A stretch of 64,000 nt of DNA from CAVPUA01 sp963828015 (GCA_963828015.1 CAWHCD010000004.1:248001-312000); one strand, 5' to 3'. Shown: positions 24,497 through 34,060, counted from the first letter of the stretch. Notes: generated by a model not told the origin, from the letters alone. Made by a program: numbers and translations.

Positions 24497-25471
24497 ATGG
24501 CTGACAGTGCAGCGGCCCCGGCCAGCGCGCTCAAGGTGAAGTACGCCTTCCACCCGCTCTTCCACGTGCCCAACCTGGAGATGCCGGAGGAGTTCTTCGC
24601 CCGCGTGTTCGGCCGGCCGAGTCCGCTGCTCGAAGTCATGCCGAAGGGGCAGGAGCCCAAGAAACCGGGCGACCCGATCGGTTACGCCCGCACCACGATG
24701 GTCAGCGATGTGCTGATCGACTGCGTCTACCCGGACCTGCTCAAGATCAACGGCGTGCAGAGCAACCCCAGCGTCGACGTACCAGTCCTGCAGACCATCG
24801 GTTGGTACTGCGACGACATCTACGAGACGTTCAGCGCCCTGCGCGAGGCGGGCATCCCGTTGGTCACCCAGCTCGGTGTGCCGATCGAGGGCGACGAGCC
24901 GCCGTCGCCGGATCAGGGCGGCGGCACCGGACCGATCAAGATGTACTTCACCAAGCCCGAGCAGATGGGCCTGCGCTGGCAGTGGATGTCCTACATGCCG
25001 GCGCCCTACGACCCCCGCACCCAGCCGGGCTGGTCGCTGCCGCCGGCCTCGTCGGACCCGCTGCTGGGGATCGAACACTGCTCCCACCACGTGATGCTCA
25101 CCAACGATCCGGCCCGGGTGGTGCACCTGCTCGTCGACGCGCTCGGCGGCACGGTCATTCACGAAGGCCGTGACGAGCTGCTCGGGGCGTCCGGTCCCTA
25201 CGTCCACCTGGCCGATGCCGTCTATCACTTCGCCACGCCCGACGCGGGTAGCGCCGGCGCGGCCGCCCTCGCCGCGCGGCTGCCGGCCGACAAGTACTAC
25301 TCGATGGTCTGGAAGGTGGCCGATCTCGACCAGGTGGCCCGGCATCTGACCGAGGTCGGCGTCAAGATCGCCGCTCGGACCGATGATTCCCTGGTCACCG
25401 ATCCGGCCACGAGCTTTCAGGTGCCGTGGGGCTTCACCACCGCGTCGGTGCCGGGTGATCCTCGCGCCTGA
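24497..25471 (+). CDS. Two-domain VOC protein, paralogue 3
   Basis: A 324-aa protein nearly superimposable on the gene at 13990: KVKYAFHPLFHVPNLEMPEE, QMGLRWQW, GIEHCSHHVMLTNDPARVV, GGTVIHEGRDE and the end SVPGDPRA. It differs mainly by a 10-residue Ala-rich N-terminal extension. AGAAGGGGA 7 nt upstream fixes ATG 24497. Two conserved VOC modules with His/Glu ligands suggest a metal enzyme. Close similarity to paralogue 2, about 10 kb away and in the same orientation, indicates a relatively recent duplication. The MFS exporter gene follows 25 bp downstream and may be cotranscribed. Confidence 0.75.
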   Translation: MADSAAAPASALKVKYAFHPLFHVPNLEMPEEFFARVFGRPSPLLEVMPKGQEPKKPGDPIGYARTTMVSDVLIDCVYPDLLKINGVQSNPSVDVPVLQTIGWYCDDIYETFSALREAGIPLVTQLGVPIEGDEPPSPDQGGGTGPIKMYFTKPEQMGLRWQWMSYMPAPYDPRTQPGWSLPPASSDPLLGIEHCSHHVMLTNDPARVVHLLVDALGGTVIHEGRDELLGASGPYVHLADAVYHFATPDAGSAGAAALAARLPADKYYSMVWKVADLDQVARHLTEVGVKIAARTDDSLVTDPATSFQVPWGFTTASVPGDPRA

Positions 25472-25496
25472 CCGACACCGGACGTAGGTTTCCGCG

Positions 25497-26720
25497 GTGG
25501 CCTCACTCCTCGCGGACATCACGCCGCTGCGGACCAGTGCCAACTTCCGCCGACTGTGGTTCGGCCTGGCCGTATCGGGAATCGGCAGCCAACTGACGAT
25601 CGTGGCGCTGGCCTACCAGGCCTACGTGATGACGCATTCGACCCTTGTGGTCGGGCTGATCGGGCTGGTGGAGCTGATTCCGAGCCTGGTCGGCGGGATC
25701 GGCGGCGGAGCAGTCATCGACGCCTTCGACCGCCGCAGCGTCCTGATCCTTGCCCAGGTGATGCTTGCGCTGGCCAGCGGCGCGCTGGCCGTCAACGCCT
25801 TCCTGCCCCAGCCCAAGCTCTGGGTCCTGTTCGTGGCCGCGGCTGCCGCCGCCGGTTTCCAGGGGCTGGATTTCCCGACCCGGTTGGCGATCATGCCGAT
25901 GATCCTGCCGCCCGAGCAGCTCACGAGTGCCTACGCCTTGCAGTCGCTGATCAGCAGCGCCGCGGTAGTCGTGGGTCCGGCGCTGGCCGGGCTGATCATC
26001 GCCCTCGCCGGAACCGGGGCGGCCTATTGCATCGACGTCGGGTCCTACGTCGCGGTGATGATCGCCGCCGCCCTGTTGCCGGCCCTCCCCATCACCGGCG
26101 GCGGAACGCCCACCAGCTTCCGCTCCGTACTGGAGGGACTGCATTTCCTTCGGCGCGAACGGCTGCTACTGGCGACCGTCTACCTCGACCTGGTCGCGAT
26201 GACGTTCGGAATGCCGAAGGCCGTGTTCCCGGCCCTGGGCATCGGGTTGTACAACGGCGGCGCAGCAACCGTGGGGCTGCTCTACGCCGCGCCGGGCGCC
26301 GGTGCGCTGATCGGCTCGATCTTCAGCGGCTGGGCCGGGCGCACCCACGCCCAGACGCGCGCGCTCGTGGTCTGCATGCTGGTCTGGGGCGGTGCTATCA
26401 CCGCCTTCGGTCTCATCCCGGTGTTGTGGATCGGGCTCGGCCTGCTGGCCCTGGCCGGTGCGGCCGACGTCTTCGGCACCGTGTTCCGCGTCGCCATCCT
26501 GCAGCACCAGACACCGGAACACCTGCAGGGCCGTCTGGGCGGCACGTTCTTCGCCGCCGCCGTGGCCGGCAACCGGATGGGCGACGTCGAATCCGGCGTC
26601 GCCTCGACGATCGGCGGGGCCCAGTTCGCGGTCTGGAGCGGCGGCTTGATCTGTATCGCCGGCACCCTGCTCACTGTCTGGCGGGTACCACGGCTGTGGC
26701 TGCGGCCCGCCAGCACCTAG
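25497..26720 (+). CDS. MFS transporter (EntS/multidrug-type, 12 TM)
   Basis: A 407-aa membrane protein. It begins LRTSANFRRLWFGLAVSGIG, the usual start of enterobactin-exporter-like (EntS/Bcr) MFS proteins, then GGIGGGAVIDAFDRRSVLIL for the motif-A loop. The second half has QTPEHLQGRLGGTFFAAAVA. Twelve hydrophobic segments are evident. The start is a GTG at 25497. It probably exports a small molecule, and its place directly after VOC paralogue 3 suggests related function. The downstream gene is convergent across a hairpin. Confidence 0.8.
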   Translation: MASLLADITPLRTSANFRRLWFGLAVSGIGSQLTIVALAYQAYVMTHSTLVVGLIGLVELIPSLVGGIGGGAVIDAFDRRSVLILAQVMLALASGALAVNAFLPQPKLWVLFVAAAAAAGFQGLDFPTRLAIMPMILPPEQLTSAYALQSLISSAAVVVGPALAGLIIALAGTGAAYCIDVGSYVAVMIAAALLPALPITGGGTPTSFRSVLEGLHFLRRERLLLATVYLDLVAMTFGMPKAVFPALGIGLYNGGAATVGLLYAAPGAGALIGSIFSGWAGRTHAQTRALVVCMLVWGGAITAFGLIPVLWIGLGLLALAGAADVFGTVFRVAILQHQTPEHLQGRLGGTFFAAAVAGNRMGDVESGVASTIGGAQFAVWSGGLICIAGTLLTVWRVPRLWLRPAST

Positions 26721-26744
26721 ACCTCGTCGGACAAAGGCCAGCGA

Positions 26745-26775
26745 CCCTCCCCGATTCCTCTCGGAATGGGAAGGG
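26745..26775. terminator. Hairpin between convergent genes, probable terminator
   Basis: Arms CCCTCCCCGATTCC and GGAATGGGAAGGG pair imperfectly around a TCTC loop, between the convergent MFS and substrate-binding-protein genes. There is no clear T-tract on either side, so it would be a GC-type, possibly bidirectional, terminator. Confidence 0.5.
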
Positions 26776-26808
26776 CCGCCGGGTTGGTGCGGGTGAAGCT
26801 GTTACCGA

Positions 26809-28254
26809 TCAGGCCGAGTACGAGCTCAACTGCAGGTTCTGGCTGTCGCAGTTGAATGTTCCAGGCTGGCTCGGGTACTTCCGAACCCACTTGCCGTTCT
26901 GCACCTGCGCCAAGACCATGCAGGGGCTTAGCGTCTTCTTGCCGATGTTGGTCGACCCGACGATGCCGTGGGCGGTCTCGTTGTTGGTGTTGGCCAGGGC
27001 GGTCAGGAGGGTCTGCCGGTTGAGCGTGCCCGTGCCGGCAGCCTTGACCACCGCGTCCTGGAAGATCATCGCTGCGACCCAGGCGTCAACGCCGTAGGAG
27101 TTCATCTTGCTGGCGTCGCCGCCGAGCTGGGTGACCAGCGCATTGAGTGACGGGTTGGACGCGCTCTCGGTGTAGAAGGGCAGGATGTTCATCTCCGCGT
27201 AGATGCCCTCGTACTGGGTGGGCGCGGCGTTGAGCACCTTGTTGTCGTAGCAGCCGATGTGGCAGACCCAGTACTTGACCGAGGTCAAGCCCTGCAGCTG
27301 AGCCTCACGGCGCAGCTGGATGATCGTGCCCGAGGTGACCTCGTTGTAGATGAAGGTCGACTGGTGAGCCTTGGCCGCCTGGATGATCGGCGTCAACGCG
27401 CTCTGCGGGGACGAGGCCGAAACCACGTACACGCCCTGGCCGTCGGAGTGGAAGCCGATCGCCTTGGCGGCGTCCCACGTCGCGATGTTGCTGTGCTCGA
27501 CGTTGGGGGTGTCACTGGCGGCGACCATGAGCCCGTGCACGCTGGAGTCCTGCGACATGAAGTAGCGGTACTCACCGACCTGCACCTGGTAGGGCTGCGG
27601 GGTCTTACCCACGCCGGCGCAGTAGACCGACTGGCCGTTCACGTTGTAGGTCGTGGCATTGCACTGCTCGGCCGGCGTGGTCGCACTGGCCGGCAGGTCC
27701 GGAAGACCGATCGCCTGTCCGGTCGAGTTCTTGCAGCTGGCCATGTCCGTGGCCGTGGTGAAGGACAACGCGAACGTGCCCACCATCGCGAAGTCCTCCG
27801 AGCACGCCTTGATGATCGCGTTACGCGTCGCGTTCGGGTCGGACTTGGAGTCGATGAAGTCCACCGCCACCTGGCGCCCGGCGATACCACCGTTGGCGTT
27901 CACGACCTTGGCCCACGCGTTGATCGAGTCGACCGAAGCCTGGAACAAGCCCGGCAGATAGGGCGAGGCCACGTCGGCGACGATCGCGATGCGCATCGTG
28001 GTTGCCGTCAGGCCGACATCGGTGCCACCACTGGCCTTGCCGAGGTCACCCAGGCCGCCGTTGGCCGCACTGGCCGTGCCACCCGAGGACGCAGCGCCGG
28101 TCGTGGCACCCGAGCCACCCGCCGAACTGCTCGACGACGAGGACTTGCTGCTACTGCTACAAGCGGTCAGCACGAGGGACACGACGGCGACCAGCGCTAG
28201 ACCGGCCAACACCGCCGGTCGCCTCTTGTGATGCATGGTTGGTGCGTGGGGCAT
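26809..28254 (-). CDS. ABC transporter substrate-binding lipoprotein (branched-chain amino acid / LivK-like)
   Basis: A protein of about 481 aa. A lipoprotein signal (HHKRRPAVLAGLALVAVVSL then a lipobox ending LTAC) precedes a Ser/Gly-rich linker and a periplasmic-binding type I fold: TTMRIAIVADVASPYLPGL, INAWAKVVNANGGIAGRQVA, FTTATDMASCKNSTGQAIG, and a C-terminal half with NSYGVDAWVAAMIFQDAV. No permease or ATPase genes are adjacent, so this is an orphan receptor or works with a distant transporter. GGAGAG before ATG 28254 is the reason for the chosen start; 28236 is also possible. Confidence 0.8.
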   Translation of the reverse strand: MPHAPTMHHKRRPAVLAGLALVAVVSLVLTACSSSSKSSSSSSSAGGSGATTGAASSGGTASAANGGLGDLGKASGGTDVGLTATTMRIAIVADVASPYLPGLFQASVDSINAWAKVVNANGGIAGRQVAVDFIDSKSDPNATRNAIIKACSEDFAMVGTFALSFTTATDMASCKNSTGQAIGLPDLPASATTPAEQCNATTYNVNGQSVYCAGVGKTPQPYQVQVGEYRYFMSQDSSVHGLMVAASDTPNVEHSNIATWDAAKAIGFHSDGQGVYVVSASSPQSALTPIIQAAKAHQSTFIYNEVTSGTIIQLRREAQLQGLTSVKYWVCHIGCYDNKVLNAAPTQYEGIYAEMNILPFYTESASNPSLNALVTQLGGDASKMNSYGVDAWVAAMIFQDAVVKAAGTGTLNRQTLLTALANTNNETAHGIVGSTNIGKKTLSPCMVLAQVQNGKWVRKYPSQPGTFNCDSQNLQLSSYSA

Positions 28255-28777
28255 GACTCTCCAAATCAGTTGCTGTGGGCTGCCGGTGGCCGTGCTGAGT
28301 TCGCCACTCCGAGCCGGCTGATTGATCCCCGGAAAAGGCGTCATCGAGGACCGCGAAATAGGGCTGTCGCTGGCTTCGACTACCGAATAAGTACGCTAGC
28401 TCACACTCGCTCAGACGAAGGAAACAGTCGGATAACGATTCATGGGTGGCAAAGTTTCTCGATATCGACTGAAACCCGCCGTGCTTTATCAGCGGCTGGA
28501 TTAGACGCGGCCAGCGTGAGGAATGTCACTCCTGGTTGGCAATTCGCTCCTGGCAATACCTGTAAATGAGCTAACGGATAAGCCTGATACGCGCGCGTTG
28601 ATTGCAACACCGAGAGGGCTCTTGGTTCAATCCGTGGCGACAACGGCCCGGCCCCACGAAGCTAAAAGGGGGAATCGTTTAACGCCTTAACCGTCGGCGG
28701 CCTAGCGTCTCGAGGCGATATCGCCCTGATATGTGACCTGGCTCACGCTAATGATTAGCGGCCCCAGCGGCCGGCAA
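28255..28777. other. Intergenic region left of the integrated element
   Basis: About 520 bp, AT-richer than the surrounding genes. It should contain the promoter of the lipoprotein gene. A 67-codon leftward frame (28440-28643) lacks a start signal and family resemblance and is not called. I see no RNA gene here. Confidence 0.35.
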
Positions 28778-28825
28778 CTGTGCGCCCGGCAGGATTCGAA
28801 CCTGCAACCTCTTGATCCGTAGTCA
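28778..28825. repeat. attL: 48-bp direct repeat = 3' part of tRNA-Arg
   Basis: These 48 bp match 39891-39938 base for base. The sequence is the 3' half of the leftward tRNA-Arg(ACG), from the anticodon loop to the end of the acceptor stem plus 3 flanking bases. Beyond 28825 the similarity ends abruptly, so no tRNA can be formed here. This is the far att site of the integrated element. Confidence 0.9.
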
Positions 28826-28943
28826 TTTCCAGGCGATTTGAACCCTGTCCGCAAATCCCGACCCAGAGCACTCGAGGCCCCGTGTTTGTTGGGCTGGATG
28901 AGGTTGGTTGATGATGGGTAGCAACGGCTCGTGTCGAATACTT

Positions 28944-28973
28944 TGCGGACTTTCTGCGGACTAGGTGCGGACT
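28944..28973. repeat. Three phased TGCGGACT repeats (left arm sites)
   Basis: TGCGGACT occurs at 28944, 28955 and 28966, each 11 bp apart, about one helical turn. Two more copies with the same spacing lie at 39804 and 39815 at the other end of the element. This is the pattern expected of integrase arm-type or excisionase binding sites. Confidence 0.6.
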
Positions 28974-29126
28974 AAAGGAGCCGCCAGCAACTGCCCATCG
29001 GGCTCGTCCACACGCTCTGCTTGCCCGCACCCCGTCAAGCATGTGAACAGAGCCCGGAAGACAGCGCGCTGAAGCTCTCGACGGGTCCGCCCCGGCTGGG
29101 TGGGCAGCCGGCCGGCACTCCGCCCG

Positions 29127-32100
29127 TCAGCGGCCCATGCTGGGCCCGGAGTCGCGGCCGAAGTCGTGGGCGTGGGCGTTGTGGCGTTGGTGCCCAAGCT
29201 CGGGCTCGGTTCCGGTCCGTTGGGCGCGGTCGACGGCGTCCTGGGCTTGCTGGCGTTCGGATCGACGCTGGCCGTCATATCCGGCGCGCCACCGGTCGTG
29301 CTCGTGAGCGAGTTGGCCGGCGGGCAGCACCCGGAGGGCGGGGTCGGTGCTGAGGTGGGTGATCTGCTGGCGGGTGGTGTCGAGTTCGCCGCGGGTGGTG
29401 GTGACGTCGCGTTCCAGTCGGGCGAGGTGCGCTTCGGGGTCCGCGGCGTGCCCGAGTGAGCCGTAGTGGCTGAGTTGGTGTTCGTGGCGGTCGCGGGTGG
29501 CTTCCAGGTCGGCCCACGCCTGGCTCAGGTGCGTGCTTGCGGCGTGTGCGGCTTTCTCGATCGCGTCGCGTTCTCGGTGCGCGGTGGTGGCGACGTGGTG
29601 GGCGTGGTCCTCGAACGCGGCGCGGGTCCGCGGCTGGTTGTCGACGCGGGCGGCGAAGTGCACGACGGCCTCGGTGCCGGTGGGCATGTCGGGCAGGTAG
29701 GGCTGCCATTTCACCGACCAGCGGGCGAGTTCCTCGCGGGCTCTGTTGACCGCGGCCAGCCGAAGCCCGAACGGTCCAGGACCGCGGTTGACCGTGTCGG
29801 CGGCCTGCCGGGCTGCGACGCGGTCGGCGTTCCAGTCGCTGAGCAGGTGCTCGCGGTAGCGGTCGGTGTCGCCGGCGATCACCGCGTCGCAGGACTGCAG
29901 TTGGTTCTTGGCTTGCTGGTGCGCGTGTCGGGCGTGGCGGCTGCGTTCCTGTGCGGCGGCGAGCTCGGCCGGCTGCTCGCGGCGCAGCACGACGATCTCG
30001 CGCAGCGCGTCCCGGCGTGGTTCGTCCCACTCGAGGCGTTCCTGTAGGCGGGCTTCGCGGTCCCACGCCCGGTGCAGCTCGCCCAGGACCGCCTCGAGCG
30101 GTCTCGGGGTGGCGTAGTCCCGCGCTTCGCGTGCGGCCTGCTCGGCGGCGTGGGCCGGGCCGAGGTCGGCCCGGTCGCGGGCGAACACCGCGACCCACTG
30201 CTCGCGGGCGTCCTCGAGCCCGTCGGCGACGAGGTGCGCGGTGTTGCTCGGCCGGCCGCGGGTCATCCCGACGTAGGCCGACGCCGCGCCGGTGTGCTCG
30301 CCGACGACCAGGTGCGCGGCGGTGACGGTGTCGCCCTGCACGCCGTGCGCGGTGGTGGCGTAGGCGAGCTCCACATGCGCTGGACGTAGTCCGGCGGCAG
30401 TACCCGCTGCCCGGCGTCGCCATCGCCGTGGGCGTCGCTGGTGCCGATGGTGAGTGTCCGTTCTCGGTCGACGGCGGTGACGGTCCAGGTGTCGCGGTTG
30501 GCGACGTCCAGGTCGCGGTCGTTGCGGCGGGTCGCGACCCGGTCCCCGACCCCGATCCGCTGCCGCGCCGTGGTGGTCGCGTGCGCGTCGTCGACCTGCC
30601 CGGCCGCGACGAGCCGGTCCCGGATCGCCGCGTTCAGCGCGGCGGCCTGCTCGCGGGTGTCGACCACCACAGCCACCGTGTCCGCCCGCAGACCCACTGG
30701 CCGCGTAGCCGTCCGCGGCGCGCTGCGGCGATCACCGCCAGCAGGGCCGCCTGATCGGGGTGGAGCTGGATCTGGCCGCGGGCCAGCAGCGCGTCGAACA
30801 CCGCGCCGGGGTCGTCGCCGGTGCGCATCGCGAGGGTCAGCTCGGCGTAGTCGGCATCGGGCACGGTGCGGGTGCTGCCGTCGGCGTCACGACGTCGCGG
30901 GTGAAGCGGTGCACCACATCCAGGGTGAGGTGGGCGTCCGGGTCGACCCAGCGGGCGGCCAGGTCGAGCACGCCGCCGCGGCCGACCGCGGACAGCTGAT
31001 GCCGGTCCCCCAGCAGCGCGACCCGGACGCTGCTGCTCGTCGGCGATCGTGAGCAGCGCGCGGGCGGTGTCCTGATCGAGCATCCCGGCCTCGTCCACAC
31101 ATCAGCAGGTCGACCCGCGCCGCAAGGCACGTCCGCCGACCTGGCGCCGACCGGTGGCCGACCTGTACGGTGCGCGACGTCTGGGCTGACGAGTGGGTCG
31201 TGCGGCCGGTGACCGGGTCGAGGTCGCCGGGCGCGAGCGGGTCCAGCGGCCGTCGTCGTCCCAGCGCCAGCCGTGCTGGTGCACGAGCCGGGCGGCGGAC
31301 CCGGCCGGGGCGCCGATCTCGGCCTGGGCGACCTTCGCCGCCTTCAGGGTCGGGGTGACCACGATCAGGCGGCGACCTTGCGCGGCGAGCAGATCGCGGG
31401 CCGCCGCCAGGGTGGTGGTCTTGCCGGCGCCGGCTGCGCCTTCGACCACGACCAGCGACGCGGTCACCGGCCAGCGCGCGCGACCGCTGCGGTCTGCCCG
31501 GCGTCCAGGCCGCCGGCCGGTCATCTCGGCTGCGCGGGCGACGCGGGACGGGTCGAGGTCGCGGCCGGGTTCGGCGCCGCGGACCGCGAGCCGCCCGGCC
31601 AGGTCGGCCTCCACGTCCAAGACTGGGCGGAGGTCAGGCGCGGATGTGCTCGGGCACGCCCGTCGCGGTCCAGCAGCGGCACGCACCGCGTCGAGGCGCG
31701 GGCGGTGAGGTCCTCGGCCAGCTCGGCGCGGACCGCCGGGCTCGGCGACGACCCCGGCGCGGGCGATGAGCTGTTCGACCTCGCCGCGGATGTCGGCGGC
31801 GTTCCACGCCGACCGGCCCGCGCCCAGCCGGGCCAGCACCAGCTCGACCGCCCGCGTCGCGGTCGATCGCCCCGACCGGTGTCGGCGTCGAGCTCGACCG
31901 GGCTGGTCGGGGTCGCGGTAGCCGAGGTCGGCGAGCTCGCTCAGCCACCGGGTGTGCAGGTCCGCCCCGGCGCTGCGGGATGACCTTGTCCGGGCGGGCG
32001 TCGGCCCACGCCCGCGCATCCCACGCTCGCCGCAGCGCCGGCCCGGGCTGTCTCGCCCGGGTGCGCGGCCCGTCCACTCGGCTTCGTAGCGGTCGATGTT

Positions 32101-32821
32101 GCGTGCGATCTGCGCCGCCCGGGCACTGAACGCCCCGACGAACGCGGCCAGCTGCGCGATCTCCCCCGGCGCGGGTCCAGGGTGAACCCGTGCGCGGCGA
32201 GCGCGCTGCGGAACTGCGGGTCGGTCATCACCGCGGCGTGCCCGATGCCGTTGATCGCGCCGAGCGAGTCCCGCACCCCGACCGTGTGCAGGCCCCGCCA
32301 CTGCCCGGCGGCGAACACCCGGGCGTTGATCTGCAGATGCAGATGCCGATGCGGATCCCCCGCCCGCGACGTGTAATGCCGCACCGTCACCGCCTCGATC
32401 TGCTCCACCGGCACCTGCACCTGCCCGCCGCGCGGGCCGACCCGGGTGGTCGCGTGCTGGGCGAGCCAGCCGATGATCTGCGTCCGCGGCCCGGTCCTGC
32501 GCCGCGTCATAGGCCGCGCGAGATGTCCGGGTGCAGCTCCGCCGCCAGCGACCACGACTTCGGCCCGTTCACGACCACCTCGACGAACCGCACCGCCCGA
32601 TCGTCATGACGCAGCCGACCCTTCGGCACACCGGTGTCCGGGTCGACGCCCGGCCACCCACGCCTCGTAGCCGTCACCGGACAGCGGCGCCAGCCGGCTG
32701 CACCCCGGCGTCCGGGTGCGGCGACGTAACGCTCAGCGACACCGGTCCCCTCGGCCAGGTAGTAGTCATCAGCCCGGCCCCGATCCGCCTCCACATAGTG
32801 CCGCGCAGCGGCAGGCGACAC
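29127..32821 (-). pseudogene. MobF-type relaxase/helicase (TraA/TrwC-like), multiply frameshifted
   Basis: A gene of about 1,230 codons read leftward from 32821. The N-terminus has RHYVEADRGRADDYYLAEGT. The relaxase metal site HYTSRAGDPHRHLHLQIN (three-His cluster) is near 32360. A Walker A helicase motif VVVEGAAGAGKTTTL is near 31430, VALLGDRHQLSAVGRGG near 31000, and the helicase end YATTAHGVQGDTVTAAHLVV plus YVGMTRGR near 30300. A coiled, charged C-terminal region of about 350 aa follows. At least six frame changes, including one compensated pair near 32650-32700, interrupt it. MobF proteins nick oriT and unwind the transferred strand; this copy cannot make a full protein as written. Confidence 0.85.
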
Positions 32822-32890
32822 CGGTATAAACCTTCATCCCGCCATGCATTAACCAACGCCATCCAATAACAACCAACAATGCTCTTTCGT

Positions 32891-32929
32891 GTTAACCCGA
32901 AAGGGTTAACCCGCCTACCAATATTGGTA
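32891..32929. promoter_or_regulatory. AT-rich palindromes upstream of relaxase: candidate oriT/operator
   Basis: GTTAACCC-GAAA-GGGTTAAC (32891-32910) and TACCAATATTGGTA (32916-32929) are two perfect palindromes 5 bp apart. They lie 70-110 bp upstream of the relaxase start in about 320 bp (32822-33142) that is far more AT-rich than the rest of the window and has no gene I can support. For MobF systems oriT commonly lies beside the relaxase gene and carries such inverted repeats. A promoter/operator role is the alternative. Confidence 0.5.
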
Positions 32930-33142
32930 GCATCCGTGCCGTTATTCAGTAAAGACTTGGATATCGTTGAAGAACACTGGAAAACATTGAGGACGATTAT
33001 CGCTGGTGTTGAAGACAAAATTGGTGGAGGTTATCTCGGGATTGGCTCGAGCTGGGGTCACGATCGTCAGGGTGATCGGGGCGGCCTTCGGACGGCTGCG
33101 ATAGATCGACAGGACGGCGCCGGGCGACGACGTGGGGCCGGT

Positions 33143-33640
33143 CTATTTGCCTGCTTCGAGCGTGCTCTTAAGCCAGTCATTGCGCCGGCGGATCAGCTTC
33201 TGCATGTAGGAGCCGAGGACGAGTCGTTCGGCCATGGAGCCGAGCGTGCCAACCGGCGCGACGAAGCGCACGGTGTCGATCATGCGAGTGTGGTCGTCGT
33301 TCTCCGTCCTCGTGAAGCGGTGTTCGTGCCACCACAGTCCGAAGGGGCCGCTCTGCTGCTCATCGACGAACCGGTCCGGGAACTCAAACGCTGTGATTGC
33401 CGATGTCATCCGGAACGAGATTCCGAAGTGCCGCGCGCGCCAGGTCACAATGTCGCCCAGGCTCATTCGGCCGCTGGTTATGCCGGCGACTGCTCGCTCA
33501 CCGGAGTTCTCCATCGAAGCGGTGTGAGCGTCCACCGATATCGAGAGATTGAAACAGTCCTCGACAGCAGCAGCGATGAGGGTCTCGATACGGAACTCCG
33601 TCACGGCCACAGTGTGCACGCAGACGATCCCCGGACTCAT
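33143..33640 (-). CDS. SRPBCC / START-like protein (polyketide-cyclase-type)
   Basis: A 165-aa protein with the SRPBCC helix-grip pattern: TEFRIETLIAAAVEDCFNLS (first strand and helix), SISVDAHTASMENSGERAVA, MSLGDIVTWRARHFGI, FPDRFVDEQQSGPFGLWWHEH, DDHTRMIDTVRFVAPVG and the long C-terminal helix SYMQKLIRRRNDWLKSTLEA. The HT-SM-G-GE-AVAG signature is common in actinobacterial cyclase/dehydrase-like proteins that bind hydrophobic ligands. ATG 33638-33640 gives the usual short lead. It is cargo in the mobile element, divergent from the ART-like gene. Confidence 0.75.
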   Translation of the reverse strand: MSPGIVCVHTVAVTEFRIETLIAAAVEDCFNLSISVDAHTASMENSGERAVAGITSGRMSLGDIVTWRARHFGISFRMTSAITAFEFPDRFVDEQQSGPFGLWWHEHRFTRTENDDHTRMIDTVRFVAPVGTLGSMAERLVLGSYMQKLIRRRNDWLKSTLEAGK

Positions 33641-33691
33641 GCGCACGCTAGCGGCGGGATGGGCGGACGTTGATCGAACTAGGCTCTCGGC

Positions 33692-34060
33692 ATGGCTGAG
33701 CTGTTTCACGTCTCGCCGAGCACGAATCGCGCGTCGATCGACAAGCATGGGCTCGACTGGACACTGATGAGCGACATGCGCGGCATCGCTGGAAGCACAA
33801 GTCCGGAGCTGGAGGGCATATTCGTCTGCCGCGGCCGTGATCAGGCCGACCGCTTCCTGCGCATGAACAACTCTGGTGGCCCGGCCGACGTGTGGGCGAT
33901 CGCCAACGTCGACGAGAAGGAACTCGTCGTCTCCACGAGCGGCTACAGCTACGTTCCGCGTCCGATCCCAAGGACTGACCTGGTACTCGTCGAACGAGCC
34001 GTGCCGGCAGCGCCCGCGGGCATGACGCTCGCTCAGCGCATGACTCGGCCACTGCGCTAA
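33692..34060 (+). CDS. Small protein, possibly ADP-ribosyltransferase-like fold (tentative)
   Basis: A 122-aa protein with no firm family. It opens AELFHVSPSTNRASIDKHGL, recalling the H-(T/S)-x-x-x-x-x-x-I-x-x-x-GL start of small ADP-ribosyltransferase/RNA 2'-phosphotransferase-like folds. It continues with LEGIFVCRGRDQADRFL and ends with VPRPIPRTDLVLVERAV, again similar in layout to such folds. If so, the substrate could be protein, DNA or RNA, as in some toxins. This is resemblance of pattern only; the catalytic residues cannot be confirmed. Confidence 0.5.
   Translation: MAELFHVSPSTNRASIDKHGLDWTLMSDMRGIAGSTSPELEGIFVCRGRDQADRFLRMNNSGGPADVWAIANVDEKELVVSTSGYSYVPRPIPRTDLVLVERAVPAAPAGMTLAQRMTRPLR

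Noticed and set aside
28440..28643. Leftward 67-codon reading frame in the gap before the integrated element
   Set aside because: No ribosome binding site, no recognisable domain, unusual composition; not supported as a gene.
28590..28660. tRNA-like text (GGTTCAATCC) upstream of attL
   Set aside because: No acceptor or anticodon stem can be formed around it, so it is chance.
29275..30423. Very Arg/Pro-rich leftward frame overlapping the relaxase C-terminus
   Set aside because: It is a shifted frame of the relaxase; its composition is typical of out-of-frame GC-rich DNA.
32879..33120. Rightward frame starting MLFRVNPKGL in the AT-rich island
   Set aside because: It begins inside the palindrome and then runs antisense through the SRPBCC gene. 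It has no family resemblance; the palindromes explain the region better as a site.
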